In this document: positions 19,201 to 28,202 of the stretch, piece after piece
How positions within the stretch are numbered: the first letter of the stretch is position 1
Layout: the number at the start of each line of letters is the position of its first letter
From: MFD09286-c1 sp963701015
GTDB taxonomy: Bacteria; Bacteroidota; Bacteroidia; Bacteroidales; DTGW01
Assembly: GCA_963701015.1 (NCBI GenBank)
Contig: OY969556.1
Span: 2,418,001 to 2,482,000, forward strand
Direction of reading: 5' to 3'
Length of the DNA stretch: 64,000 bases
Position numbers and translations under genes: made by a program
Notes under the pieces: model-generated
What the model saw: only the letters and a program-made list of their open reading frames with translations
Databases searched by the model: none
Told to the model about the DNA's origin: nothing

Positions 19201-19312
19201 TATATTAAATTATAACTGTAATATATCTGAATTAACAAATGGATTATATAATGTTTCTGCAAAAATAAATAATAAAATAATATATAGTGCGCAAATAATT
19301 AAAGCTAAATAA
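16232..19312 (+). CDS. Giant T9SS-exported beta-propeller protein (copy 1)
   Basis: A 1026-residue protein starting with a signal peptide (MRNIIISIILLLFYFANILSQ). Residues about 20-610 are built from two-component-regulator propeller repeats, each with a core like NNKWFGTDNGISKYDGNIW. These are the sensor repeats normally found in periplasmic kinases, yet there is no kinase here. Residues about 630-930 contain PKD/Ig-like modules with Cys pairs. The last ~80 residues form a T9SS type A sorting domain (SIFPNPVENIFTLII ... TNGLYNVSAKI). The frame is open 14 codons upstream, but the ATG at 16232 is chosen since it begins the signal peptide and lies after the caspase gene's stop. Probably surface-attached or released. 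Paralogue of the gene at 20184. Confidence 0.85.
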   Translation: MRNIIISIILLLFYFANILSQDFYQAYKRQFNCIAAEHDTIWVGGTGYIFKLDLNGNVLAKYSEADSLPKGPYKAIVIDKKGNRWIGSAHGLAVFSCNMGKENISIPPIDSVSSLLLDSSNNIWVGTTNNGIWEYDSAKKWTNYNVASGDLTGNIINMLSLQGKDTILAASNNSGIFRYASGKFENLVPPTYYNENNNNISVVADYTGEIIVSSVIQGQYYGDMISKYNNGIWNTLTSWSIQDSQKFFVDYKGKLISYNSNGLNYLNISPNSFNFLYILNTGYFYNNALTNDYKGNLWVCGSDVMKSDYKNINSIYHLDDKQLSSNLVYCTTVDKNNNKWFGTDNGISKYDGNIWTVYNSTNNKIPSGNYTDLEVDKNGNIWGASNNGIAKFDSNNWSSFYLNSLQVNSIASDSLGNVWFATNLGVYVYNNNSWKIYSPFGNSNSYINAIVCEKNGNVWCNSFNGVGVAEFNGSTWKVYNTSNSGLFTNYISSISIDKNNNKYFATQLGVNKFSGSSWTGFKFKNLNSYFNIYSFAFGIYANSKNLSIDSSDNIWFGSSCQGILKYDGTTWMGFKGELQTYLTSCYIDKNNDKWFCSSSQGIYFLKHDCNLPTSNYSFNDTIVCQAQSQNINLTNIITQNNTKFSLFDSYDTIVYPYSNLVYTIPRNAKSSTIKAKVFNICGGGPTISSKFIVNPLPNNLSNIIGDTLICAGTKNIKYSVNTDTISNKYVWSFQTSDITGSGTSNIIELNFADKIYINPEKITVKGYNSCGYGNASTLNIYVLDKPKIDTLIGKNLICSYKSNIIYSVNKDSLNMTKYLWTLPEGVSGLNGSNFISLNFDTSFKSGQIAVKAYNTCGDTSVQLNVNSPEFEKPTIKIKWGDLLFCPNLENIYTKYQWYYNNSPIVAATNQYYQASQNGTYSLFVNSADNCEDSSLINYSKQTIVNSIFPNPVENIFTLIINSEEVGALLIDISDTKGVLTKEFEIIKNDDILNYNCNISELTNGLYNVSAKINNKIIYSAQIIKAK

Positions 19313-19314
19313 TT

Positions 19315-20187
19315 ATGCAATATAAAATAATATTTTGTTCAGTATTGTTGATTAGTCTTATGGAACTTACGGGATATTCCCAGGGTATTGATGTTAATAC
19401 TATACCTGATAAGCTATTGGTTTCTTTTTCCTTAGCTCCTGTTAGCAATTCTGTAATTGTAAATAATTCGAATTACAATAAATTCGATTTGGCAAATTCA
19501 TTGATGATTAAACCTACAATAAATTTTGAATATATGTTCTCAAATAGTTATGGAATAAAATTTGGAATAGGATTTAATTCATATGGTAAAAAAATAAGTC
19601 AAAATAGTTATGCAAATAAAATAACCGGAACCGATTCTGATAATGATAATTATACATTAACAGTCGATGGATCTTCAATTTCCGAAAAGGATAGACTAAA
19701 TTTTATTGAAATCCCTATAGAGTTTATTTATTTAAAACAATTGTTTTCTTCATTTGGTTTTTACATCAATGGAGGGTTTATTTTATCGAACTTATTAAAT
19801 AGTAATTATGATGGATCTGGCACCTATTCTTTTGTGGCATACTATCCACAATATAACCTTACATTAAGTAATATACCTGAACATGGCTTGTACCAAAACA
19901 AGGTAATTTCAGGTTTCGGAAATTTACAAATCACTTCATTTATATTGAATGCAGATGTTGAAGCGGGATTACAATATAAAATCAAACGCGATATGTCTAT
20001 ATTATTTGGAATAAATTATTCAAGGTCTTTAAATAATATTAAAGTGAAAAATATAAATGATGGTTTATCTCCTCCAACACTACCTTATTCCTCAGTACCT
20101 GATTTTGCCAGTTTATTTGAAAGTAATTCAAAAGCTACTTTAAGTTCAGTAGGAATAGTTTTTTCAATTAGATATTTATTAAAATGA
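19315..20187 (+). CDS. Outer-membrane beta-barrel protein within the caspase operon
   Basis: A 290-residue protein with a signal peptide (about 1-23, TGYSQ) and a pattern of amphipathic strands (INFEYMFSNSYGIKFGIGFNSYG; RLNFIEIPIEFIYLK; VEAGLQYKIKRDMSILFGINYSRS) ending in VGIVFSIRYLLK. This matches the PorT-like outer membrane beta-barrel family of Bacteroidota. It starts two bases after the propeller copy 1 stop, and its own stop overlaps the start of propeller copy 2 by four bases (ATGA), so its synthesis is tied to both. It may anchor or dock the propeller proteins, but that is inference. Confidence 0.8.
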   Translation: MQYKIIFCSVLLISLMELTGYSQGIDVNTIPDKLLVSFSLAPVSNSVIVNNSNYNKFDLANSLMIKPTINFEYMFSNSYGIKFGIGFNSYGKKISQNSYANKITGTDSDNDNYTLTVDGSSISEKDRLNFIEIPIEFIYLKQLFSSFGFYINGGFILSNLLNSNYDGSGTYSFVAYYPQYNLTLSNIPEHGLYQNKVISGFGNLQITSFILNADVEAGLQYKIKRDMSILFGINYSRSLNNIKVKNINDGLSPPTLPYSSVPDFASLFESNSKATLSSVGIVFSIRYLLK

Positions 20188-23100
20188 GACAATCAAATAA
20201 ATATTTTGTAATAATACTTTCGTTATTCGCATTATTATTTGGGGTAAACTGTAAAAGTCAGAACATAACCCAAATTTACAAAAGACAAATGTATAGTCTG
20301 GCAATTGATAATGATACAATTTGGCTGGGAGGTAAAGGATATTTGTTTAAAATTAATTTAAACGGAAATGTAATAGCACAGTACGGTGATAGTATAATAC
20401 CCGAAGGGCCATATACTGCCATTGCTATTGATAAAAATGACAATAAATGGATTGGTACCAATAATGGCATTGTTAAACTTAATGGAATAAATTTTCAAAA
20501 ATTCGATTCAATCAATCATACAGCATTAGATTCTATTACTTGTATATCCGTTGACAGTTCAGGTAAGAAATGGATTGGCACAAGCAATAACGGAATTTGG
20601 GTTTACAATGATACAACCTGGACAAATTACAATTCTTCAAATAGTGAAATTGGAAGCAATGTGGTTAATGTAATTGCTTTTCAAGGAAAAGATACTGCTT
20701 GGATAGGAACCAATAATACTCAAATTGGTTATATTTATAATAAAAAATATATAAATTTTGATCACTATATAGGAAGTAATATTACTGGTATAGCATTTGA
20801 TTATAAAAATCAAATGATGTGGTTTGCATCAATAGGGTATGGATTAGTTTCATACAATATTTTAACAAAAGTCTTTAATTTCTTTTATAGCACACCGGTA
20901 TATTTTATTAATAATATTAAAGGTAAAATATATGGAGGAAGCATATATGGTAATTTTTACTTGACCCAATCAAATTTGACATTTATTGGAGGATCTATGT
21001 ATTCTCCTTCATATGGTTTAATAGTAGATAAATATGATTCAATATATATAATAAATGATCAACTGAGAAAAATCAATCAAAGTTATTCAAGTAACAGAAT
21101 ATTTATTACAAAAGATAACCAAATTTGTTCAAATTTCGTTGCCTATGCTGCTATTGATAAGAAAGAGATTCAATGGTTTGGTACTTCTGATAATGGTATA
21201 AGTTCGTTTGACGGAAAAATTTGGAAAAATTTTAATACAACAAATGGATTAAAATATAATAAAATTGGATTTATTAAAATCTCACACAATAATCAAGTAT
21301 GGATATTAACAAATGGCCTTGCCAGTACTGATTGGGGTTTATCTTTAATTGATTCAGGCATTTGTAAACAAATTTCTTTTAACAGCTATTTAGCTAATAA
21401 AGAAATTTACTCTATTGAAACTGACAATGATAATAATTTATGGATTGGCACTACAAATTATATTGTTAAATATGATGGGAAAAATTGGAATGAATATTTA
21501 AATAACAACCAGGGATCGTTTTTCTTTGGATTAGTAAATGATAAGAAAGGAAAATTATGGGTTGGCGGAGCAGGGGTTTTATATACTTTTGACGGAACAA
21601 ATTGGACTACGTATTCTAATTCTTTTATAACCAACAGCAGAATTTATGCTATAGCTTTAGATTCATTAAACAATAAATGGATTGAAGTCGACTCTTTTTC
21701 CCAATCTGCTTGTTCAATTCATTCTCACCGAATATACAAATTTAATGACACAACATGGTCATTAATTTCTGATAATAAATTAAGTACATCATCAACAGCT
21801 ATGTATATTGATAAAAATACTAATTTATGGTGTTCAAAAGATATATGTATTGATGGTTATTTTTGGAAATATGATAAAACGAATTGGTTGCCCTTCTATT
21901 TAAATAATAATTTTACATTTTATGTTATGGTTGATAAAAATAACAATAAATGGATTTGTTCTTCTAATGGAGTCTATTTATTTAATGATAGTTGTACTTC
22001 CATTTCTAATTGGACTCCAGTAATATCTGGCCCAACTTCAGTTTGTATAAATTCTCAAAATTTATATAATATAACTCTTAATGGTATCAATCAATTAAAT
22101 AATATCTATAGCCTTAAGTGGCATATACTAAATAAAACGGATACAATAATGATCGACTATAATAATTATAATTATATCAACATTCCCACAAATGCTAAAA
22201 GTGGATATATAAAGATCCAATGCGTAACCTTATGTGGGTTCGGGGCTAGTGACAGTGCTTATATTACAGTAAAACAATTACCTTCAAAACTCTCAGCTAT
22301 AATTGGGGATACATTGATTTGTGCCGGAGTTAAAAATATTTCCTATTCAATTAATTCAGATTCTTTGTCAAATTCTTATGCCTGGACTTTTTCAAATAAT
22401 ATAAACGGAAGTAGTTCCTCAAATACTATTAATATAAACTTTCCCGACACTATTACCAGTTCATTGGCCAATATTAAAGTTCAGGGAAAAAATTCCTGTG
22501 GTTCCGGTCCTGCTAGTAATTTATCAATTAAATTTTTAACGAAATCAACGAAACTCGACTCTATAACTGGAGAAAATTTAATATGTACTAACAAAGAAAA
22601 TATTTTGTATTCAGTTTATAATGATTCAGTAAATGAATCAAAGTATTTATGGACTTTGCCAAACGGTGTAACTGGCGTAAATGGTTCAAATTTCATAAGC
22701 TTAAATTTCGATACAAGTTTCAAATCAGGATATATTGCGGTAAAATCATATAACACATGTGGTGATACTACAATCCAAAAATATCTTATTTCGTCTATTA
22801 TGGAAACACCAACTATAAAAGCCAAGTGGGGCGATGTTTTATTTTGTTCTAATGCACAAAATATTTATACAAAGTATCAATGGTATTTTAATAATTCAGC
22901 TGTTTTAGATGGCACAAATCAATATTATGTGGCTGCACAAAACGGTAATTATACAATTAAAGTTAATAATAAAGACAATTGTACTGATTCTTCTAATGTA
23001 TTGGTATATACCAAAACTAATAATTCATCTTCCGTATTTCCTAACCCAGTTAGCAACGATATTAATATTTCAATTAATTGCAATGAAACAGGGAAAGTAA

Positions 23101-23282
23101 TTGTTCAAATATGGAATACAAAAGGAACCTTAGTTAAGCAATTCGAAACTATAAAAACCAGTAATGATTTAAATTATAAAACATCTATTGGTGATCTATC
23201 AAATGGAGTTTACAAAATTGTAATTTCGGTGAATGGAATTCAAAAAAATTCTTCACAAGTAATAAAGATAGACAATCAATAA
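20184..23282 (+). CDS. Giant T9SS-exported beta-propeller protein (copy 2)
   Basis: A 1032-residue paralogue of the protein at 16232, sharing its layout: signal peptide (ending VNCKSQ), propeller repeats (about 30-600; DNNLWIGTTNYIVKYDGKNW), Ig/PKD-like modules with paired Cys (about 620-930) and a T9SS type A sorting domain (VFPNPVSNDINISIN ... LSNGVYKIVISV). The N-termini align closely (IYKRQ, DTIWLGGKGYLFKINLNGNVIAQY against DTIWVGGTGYIFKLDLNGNVLAKY), as do the Ig modules (LWTLPNGVTGVNGSNFISLNFD). The repeat region has drifted more. Its ATG overlaps the barrel gene's stop (ATGA), so it is translationally coupled. It is the last gene of the operon. Role unknown. Confidence 0.85.
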   Translation: MRQSNKYFVIILSLFALLFGVNCKSQNITQIYKRQMYSLAIDNDTIWLGGKGYLFKINLNGNVIAQYGDSIIPEGPYTAIAIDKNDNKWIGTNNGIVKLNGINFQKFDSINHTALDSITCISVDSSGKKWIGTSNNGIWVYNDTTWTNYNSSNSEIGSNVVNVIAFQGKDTAWIGTNNTQIGYIYNKKYINFDHYIGSNITGIAFDYKNQMMWFASIGYGLVSYNILTKVFNFFYSTPVYFINNIKGKIYGGSIYGNFYLTQSNLTFIGGSMYSPSYGLIVDKYDSIYIINDQLRKINQSYSSNRIFITKDNQICSNFVAYAAIDKKEIQWFGTSDNGISSFDGKIWKNFNTTNGLKYNKIGFIKISHNNQVWILTNGLASTDWGLSLIDSGICKQISFNSYLANKEIYSIETDNDNNLWIGTTNYIVKYDGKNWNEYLNNNQGSFFFGLVNDKKGKLWVGGAGVLYTFDGTNWTTYSNSFITNSRIYAIALDSLNNKWIEVDSFSQSACSIHSHRIYKFNDTTWSLISDNKLSTSSTAMYIDKNTNLWCSKDICIDGYFWKYDKTNWLPFYLNNNFTFYVMVDKNNNKWICSSNGVYLFNDSCTSISNWTPVISGPTSVCINSQNLYNITLNGINQLNNIYSLKWHILNKTDTIMIDYNNYNYINIPTNAKSGYIKIQCVTLCGFGASDSAYITVKQLPSKLSAIIGDTLICAGVKNISYSINSDSLSNSYAWTFSNNINGSSSSNTININFPDTITSSLANIKVQGKNSCGSGPASNLSIKFLTKSTKLDSITGENLICTNKENILYSVYNDSVNESKYLWTLPNGVTGVNGSNFISLNFDTSFKSGYIAVKSYNTCGDTTIQKYLISSIMETPTIKAKWGDVLFCSNAQNIYTKYQWYFNNSAVLDGTNQYYVAAQNGNYTIKVNNKDNCTDSSNVLVYTKTNNSSSVFPNPVSNDINISINCNETGKVIVQIWNTKGTLVKQFETIKTSNDLNYKTSIGDLSNGVYKIVISVNGIQKNSSQVIKIDNQ

Positions 23283-23328
23283 CATTACGCCAACATTGAA
23301 TCATAAAAATGCATTCACGAAATTTTTA

Positions 23329-23336
23329 TACTTTTG
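23329..23336 (+). promoter_or_regulatory. -7 box (TACTTTTG) for pheT
   Basis: An exact TAnnTTTG match 24 bases before the pheT ATG at 23361, giving a leader of about 20 bases. Confidence 0.5.
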
Positions 23337-23360
23337 CTGCTCAAGTAAAATTTTTAATAA

Positions 23361-25811
23361 ATGAAAATTTCGTATAATTGGCTTAAACAATATATTGATA
23401 TACAGGAAACGCCTGAAGAACTTAGTAAAATTCTTGTTAATCTGGGTTTGGAAGTGGAAGGACTGGAACGCTGGCAATCGGTTAAAGGCGGATTGGAAGG
23501 CTTTGTAATTGGCCACGTTTTAGAATGTGGCAAACATCCCAATGCTGATAAACTTAGCCTTACAAAAGTTGATATTGGCCAAACCGAAGCATTAAATATT
23601 GTTTGTGGTGCGCCCAATGTGGCTGCAGGACAAAAAGTGATTGTTGCAACAATCGGTACAAAAATATATTCGGGTGAAGAGGTTTTTGAAATTAAAAAAT
23701 CGAAAATACGTGGAGAACTTTCTGAAGGTATGATTTGTGCTGAAGATGAGCTTTGTTTAGGTACATCGCACGGTGGAATTATGGTTTTGCCAGCAGAGAC
23801 TAAAATAGGAATGTTGGCTAAAGATTATTTTAAAATTGAAGATGACTGGTTTTTCGAAATTGGTTTAACACCTAACCGGATAGATTGCGCATCACATTAC
23901 GGTGTTGCCCGCGATTTATCTGCATTTTTTAATCAAAGTAAAAAAACAAAACTCACCAGACCATCTGTCAATAATTTCAAAACAGACAACCACGATTTGC
24001 AAATTTCAGTAACAATTGAAAATACTGATGCCTGCAAAAGATATTCCGGCGTTTCAATTAAAGGTGTTACTATTAAAGAATCGCCCGAATGGTTAAAAAA
24101 CAGGCTGAATGCTATTGGTTTACGGCCAATAAACAATGTGGTTGATATTACAAATTTCGTTTTGCACGAAGTTGGTCAACCTCTCCATGCATTTGATGCC
24201 GATAAAATTAAAGGTTCGAAGGTTATCGTTCGCACAATGCCTGCTGAAACTAAGTTTACAACTCTTGATAATATTGAACGTAAGCTACATGCCGAAGATT
24301 TGATAATTTGTAACGAAACTGAAGGAATGTGTATGGCCGGTATTTTTGGCGGAGCCGATTCAGGCGTAACTGATACTACGAAAAATATTTTCCTTGAAAG
24401 CGCCTATTTCAGTCCTGTTTGGGTACGAAAATCTGCAAAACGGCATGGCTTAAACACCGATTCATCTTTCCGTTTTGAACGTGGAACAGATCCGAACAAC
24501 ACCATTTACGCATTAAAACGTGCTGCTTTATTAATTAAGGAATTGACCGGAGGAACTATTTCATCGGACATTGTAGATGTTTACCCCTCTCCTATTGCTG
24601 ACTTTGCATTTGAGGTAACGTACAAAGGCATTAATAACCTGATAGGCAAAGAACTGCCTGCTGAAACAATTAAGAATATATTGCTGTCGCTTGAAATTAA
24701 AATAATAAATGAAACCCCTGAAGGGCTTTCCCTGGCTGTTCCTCCTTATCGGGTTGATGTGCATGGAGAGCATGATATTGTTGAAGAAATCATCCGTGTT
24801 TATGGGTATAACAATATTGAATTTTCTGATAAAGTTGTTTCAACCTTAACATATTCTGAAAAACCCGAACCTTCAGTTGTTCAGAATTCCATTTCGGACT
24901 TTTTAAGCGATAACGGGTTCAACGAAATAATGTGCAACTCGCTGACAAAAAGTGCTTATTATGTGAACCATGAAAAATATAAAAATAATATAGCAACAGT
25001 CATTAATCCTTTAAGTTCAGATTTGAATTGTATGAGGCAAACACTGCTGTTCGGCGGGCTTGAATCTGTTGCCCATAATATAAACCACAAAAATCCAAAT
25101 TTAAAGTTTTACGAATTTGGGAATTGTTACTTTTTCAACAAGCATGAAAACCCTGAAAACAGACTTAACCAATACTCCGAGAATTTTCGTTTGGCAGTCT
25201 TTCTTACAGGCTTAACCGAACAGCCCAACTGGAATACACCTGAAGAATATTTTACTTTTTTTCATCTAAAATCTATCGTAAACAATTTATTGAAAAAATC
25301 AGGTGTAAATATCTCCAAGGTTGAAGCTGTGCCTACCGAGCATGATATAATTGAAAATGGTTTTGCCTATTTTATTGGCAAACAGAAACTTTGTGATTTC
25401 GGGAATATAAAAAAGAGTGTTTTAAAAGAATTTGATATTAAACAGGATGTGTTAGCAGCTGAAATTGACTGGAATTTAGTAATGAAACTCATTAAAAACC
25501 GTCAGATAACTTACCATGAATTACCAAAATTCCCTGAAGTGAGGCGCGATTTGTCATTACTAATGGACGAATCGGTTACTTACGACCAATTGGTAAAACT
25601 TGCCGAAAAAACAGAACGTAAGTTATTGAAAAACGTTAATTTATTTGATGTTTACCAGGGCGAAAAAATTGAAAAAGGCAAAAAATCATATGCCATGAGT
25701 TTTACCTTGCAGGACGAAGAAAAAACACTAACCGACAACCAAATTGAAAAGGTAATGGACAATTTAATGAAAGTGTTTGAAAAAGAACTCAATGCAAAAG
25801 TAAGGCAATAA
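23361..25811 (+). CDS. pheT: Phenylalanyl-tRNA synthetase beta subunit
   Basis: An 816-residue subunit of the (alpha-beta)2 synthetase that charges tRNA-Phe; pheS is not in the window. Domains follow the usual order: N-terminal B1 (MKISYNWLKQYID), EMAP-like tRNA-binding domain at about 42-150 (CGKHPNADKLSLTKVDIG), B3/B4 editing domain (about 215-390, with ITNFVLHEVGQPLHAFDA), B5 (about 405-475), the inactive synthetase-like fold, and a C-terminal anticodon-binding FDX-ACB domain (about 722-816; FPEVRRDLSLLMDE). The length is close to that of E. coli PheT (795). It has its own promoter, and era follows after 130 bases with another. Confidence 0.98.
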   Translation: MKISYNWLKQYIDIQETPEELSKILVNLGLEVEGLERWQSVKGGLEGFVIGHVLECGKHPNADKLSLTKVDIGQTEALNIVCGAPNVAAGQKVIVATIGTKIYSGEEVFEIKKSKIRGELSEGMICAEDELCLGTSHGGIMVLPAETKIGMLAKDYFKIEDDWFFEIGLTPNRIDCASHYGVARDLSAFFNQSKKTKLTRPSVNNFKTDNHDLQISVTIENTDACKRYSGVSIKGVTIKESPEWLKNRLNAIGLRPINNVVDITNFVLHEVGQPLHAFDADKIKGSKVIVRTMPAETKFTTLDNIERKLHAEDLIICNETEGMCMAGIFGGADSGVTDTTKNIFLESAYFSPVWVRKSAKRHGLNTDSSFRFERGTDPNNTIYALKRAALLIKELTGGTISSDIVDVYPSPIADFAFEVTYKGINNLIGKELPAETIKNILLSLEIKIINETPEGLSLAVPPYRVDVHGEHDIVEEIIRVYGYNNIEFSDKVVSTLTYSEKPEPSVVQNSISDFLSDNGFNEIMCNSLTKSAYYVNHEKYKNNIATVINPLSSDLNCMRQTLLFGGLESVAHNINHKNPNLKFYEFGNCYFFNKHENPENRLNQYSENFRLAVFLTGLTEQPNWNTPEEYFTFFHLKSIVNNLLKKSGVNISKVEAVPTEHDIIENGFAYFIGKQKLCDFGNIKKSVLKEFDIKQDVLAAEIDWNLVMKLIKNRQITYHELPKFPEVRRDLSLLMDESVTYDQLVKLAEKTERKLLKNVNLFDVYQGEKIEKGKKSYAMSFTLQDEEKTLTDNQIEKVMDNLMKVFEKELNAKVRQ

Positions 25812-25915
25812 ATTTCATAAAATTTTTGAATTCAACATTTGCAACTCAAATCTTCATTAAATATAACTTAACAGGTTTCTTTCATAAACAATGGTAAAGT
25901 CTCGTTCATTAAACC

Positions 25916-25923
25916 TAATTTTG
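25916..25923 (+). promoter_or_regulatory. -7 box (TAATTTTG) for era
   Basis: An exact TAnnTTTG match 18 bases before the era ATG at 25942. Confidence 0.5.
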
Positions 25924-25941
25924 TGGTTTAAAATAAATTAA

Positions 25942-26820
25942 ATGACGCATAAAGCAGGATTTGTAAATATTATTGGAAAACCCAATGTAGGGAAATCAAC
26001 ATTGATGAATGTTTTAATTGGTGAAAAATTATCTATAACAAATCCCAAAGCACAAACAACACGACATCGGATTATAGGTATTGCCAATGGGCCTGAATAC
26101 CAGCTTGTTTTTTCTGATACACCCGGAATTCTAAAACCCAAATACAGGCTTCAGGAAAAAATGATGAGTTTTGTTGATTCAGCTTTCGAAGATGCCGATA
26201 TAATGCTTTTTCTTACCAGCATTGATGACTTTTTTGAAACTGAAGAAATTTTCGACAAATTAAATAAACTGGAAATACCCATAATTTTGGCAATTAATAA
26301 AGCCGATTTGTCCGACCAGGAAAAAATAACTGAACTGATTGAAGTTTGGAAAAAACGTTTGCCCAAAGCGGAAGTTTTTGTTTTATCGGCTTTGCATAAA
26401 TACAATACCGAAGGGCTTTTCAACCGGTTATTGGAAATTCTTCCTGAGAGCCCGGCTTATTATCCCAAAGAAGAAATTTCGGACAGGAATGTTCGCTTTT
26501 TTGTTTCTGAAATGATTCGGGAGCAGATCCTAAAAAATTATTCGAAAGAAATTCCATATTCCGTTGAGGTTGTAATAGATTCATACAAGGAATCACCTGA
26601 AATTGATAGAATTTCTGCCCTGATTTATGTTGAACGCGATTCACAAAAAGGAATACTTATCGGACACAAAGGTGAATCGTTGAAAAGAGTTGGGACTTAT
26701 GCCCGTAAAGACATTGAAAAGTTTATTGGCAAACAAATTTTTCTGGAACTGTTTGTAAAAGTAAAAAAGGATTGGCGCAGCAATGACAACCTTTTGAAAA
26801 GTTTTGGATATAGTTCGTAG
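25942..26820 (+). CDS. era: GTPase Era, 16S rRNA-binding ribosome assembly factor
   Basis: A 292-residue GTPase that binds the 3' end of 16S rRNA during 30S assembly. G1 is GKPNVGKS (12-19), G3 is DTPG (59-62) and G4 is NKAD (119-122). A C-terminal KH RNA-binding domain (about 200-285) includes GILIGHKGESLKRVG. The length is near the family norm of about 300. It is followed by der after 66 bases with its own promoter, so two ribosome-assembly GTPases lie in tandem, as is common in Bacteroidota. Confidence 0.98.
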   Translation: MTHKAGFVNIIGKPNVGKSTLMNVLIGEKLSITNPKAQTTRHRIIGIANGPEYQLVFSDTPGILKPKYRLQEKMMSFVDSAFEDADIMLFLTSIDDFFETEEIFDKLNKLEIPIILAINKADLSDQEKITELIEVWKKRLPKAEVFVLSALHKYNTEGLFNRLLEILPESPAYYPKEEISDRNVRFFVSEMIREQILKNYSKEIPYSVEVVIDSYKESPEIDRISALIYVERDSQKGILIGHKGESLKRVGTYARKDIEKFIGKQIFLELFVKVKKDWRSNDNLLKSFGYSS

Positions 26821-26853
26821 TTTCAAATTTTTCAGGCAACAATTAAAATTGGT

Positions 26854-26861
26854 TATCTTTG
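26854..26861 (+). promoter_or_regulatory. -7 box (TATCTTTG) for der
   Basis: An exact TAnnTTTG match followed by GC, 25 bases before the der ATG at 26887. It is one of the clearest promoter boxes in the window. Confidence 0.55.
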
Positions 26862-26886
26862 CAGCCCAATTCGCAAAAATCAGAAA

Positions 26887-28191
26887 ATGAGCAACATTGT
26901 AGCCATAGTAGGCAGACCCAACGTAGGAAAATCAACATTATTTAACAGGCTCACCGAAGGTCGGAATGCAATTGTAGATGATACAAGCGGCACCACGCGC
27001 GACCGTCATTATGGAAAGGCTGAATGGATTGGTGTTGAATTTTCAATTATTGATACAGGCGGTTATGTTGTTAATTCCGATGATATTTTTGAAGAAGAAA
27101 TCCGTAAACAAGTTTCGTTGGCCATTGAAGAATCCGATGCCATTATATTTATGGTAGATGTTGTTAGCGGAATTACCGGAATGGATGAATCCGTTGCTTC
27201 TATTTTGCGAAAATCAAAAAAGAAAGTATTTGTTGTAGCCAATAAAACTGATAATTACGACAGGATAAGCAATTCATACGAGTTTTATAAATTTGGCTTA
27301 GGCGAAATTTTTTGTATTTCATCCATGACAGGCAGCGGAACTGGCGAATTATTAGATGCTGTAGTTGGTTCATTTACAAAAGAAATTGGCATTGTACATG
27401 AGGATTTGCCTAAAATTACAATTGTTGGCCGCCCAAATGTTGGGAAATCTTCATTAATAAATGCTTTGATTGGTGAAGAACGCAATATTGTTACACCAAT
27501 TGCAGGAACAACGCGCGATTCAATTTTCATTCGATATAATAAATTCAACCACGATTTTTATTTGATTGACACAGCCGGTTTGCGTAAAAAAACAAAAGTT
27601 GACGAAAATATTGAGTTTTATTCCGTAATGCGCGCAATTCGTTCTATTGAAGAATCGGATGTATGCTTGTTGATGTTAGATGCCAAACAAGGCATTGAAG
27701 CACAGGATTTGAATATCTTTCAACTTTGCAGGCGGAATAAAAAAGGCATCGTAATTTTAGTGAATAAATGGGATTTGGTTGAAAAAGACAATCATTCAAC
27801 CAATGAATTTACTGAAAAAATTAAGGAACGTTTAGCTCCATTTGTAGATGTACCAATAGTTTTTACTTCGGCAACTACAAAGCAACGTATTCATAAGGTA
27901 CTTGAAACTGCCATTGAAGTTTATCATAACCGGAAATTAAAAATTAGTACTTCAAATCTAAATGATATAATGTTAAAAGTTATTGAAGAATATGGACCTC
28001 CGGCAGTGAAAGGAAAATTAGTAAAAATAAAATTTGTAACGCAGTTACCAACGGCTACACCATCATTTGCATTCTTTGCAAACCATCCGCAATATATAAC
28101 TGAATCGTATAAACGCTATTTGGAGAATAAACTCCGTGAAAACTTTAATTTTTCTGGTGTTCCAATTCAAATTTATATCAGGCAGAAATAA
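26887..28191 (+). CDS. der: GTPase Der (EngA), 50S ribosome assembly factor
   Basis: A 434-residue double GTPase needed for 50S subunit maturation. It has two G domains in tandem, with G1 motifs GRPNVGKST (9-17) and GRPNVGKSS (181-189), G3 DTGG (56-59) and DTAG, and G4 NKTD (119-122) and NKWD. The C-terminal KH-like domain (about 350-434) ends in GVPIQIYIRQK. The length matches the compact Der of non-proteobacteria. The convergent LacI-type gene ends 11 bases downstream with no terminator between them. Confidence 0.98.
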   Translation: MSNIVAIVGRPNVGKSTLFNRLTEGRNAIVDDTSGTTRDRHYGKAEWIGVEFSIIDTGGYVVNSDDIFEEEIRKQVSLAIEESDAIIFMVDVVSGITGMDESVASILRKSKKKVFVVANKTDNYDRISNSYEFYKFGLGEIFCISSMTGSGTGELLDAVVGSFTKEIGIVHEDLPKITIVGRPNVGKSSLINALIGEERNIVTPIAGTTRDSIFIRYNKFNHDFYLIDTAGLRKKTKVDENIEFYSVMRAIRSIEESDVCLLMLDAKQGIEAQDLNIFQLCRRNKKGIVILVNKWDLVEKDNHSTNEFTEKIKERLAPFVDVPIVFTSATTKQRIHKVLETAIEVYHNRKLKISTSNLNDIMLKVIEEYGPPAVKGKLVKIKFVTQLPTATPSFAFFANHPQYITESYKRYLENKLRENFNFSGVPIQIYIRQK

Positions 28192-28202
28192 AAAACATAT
28201 AA

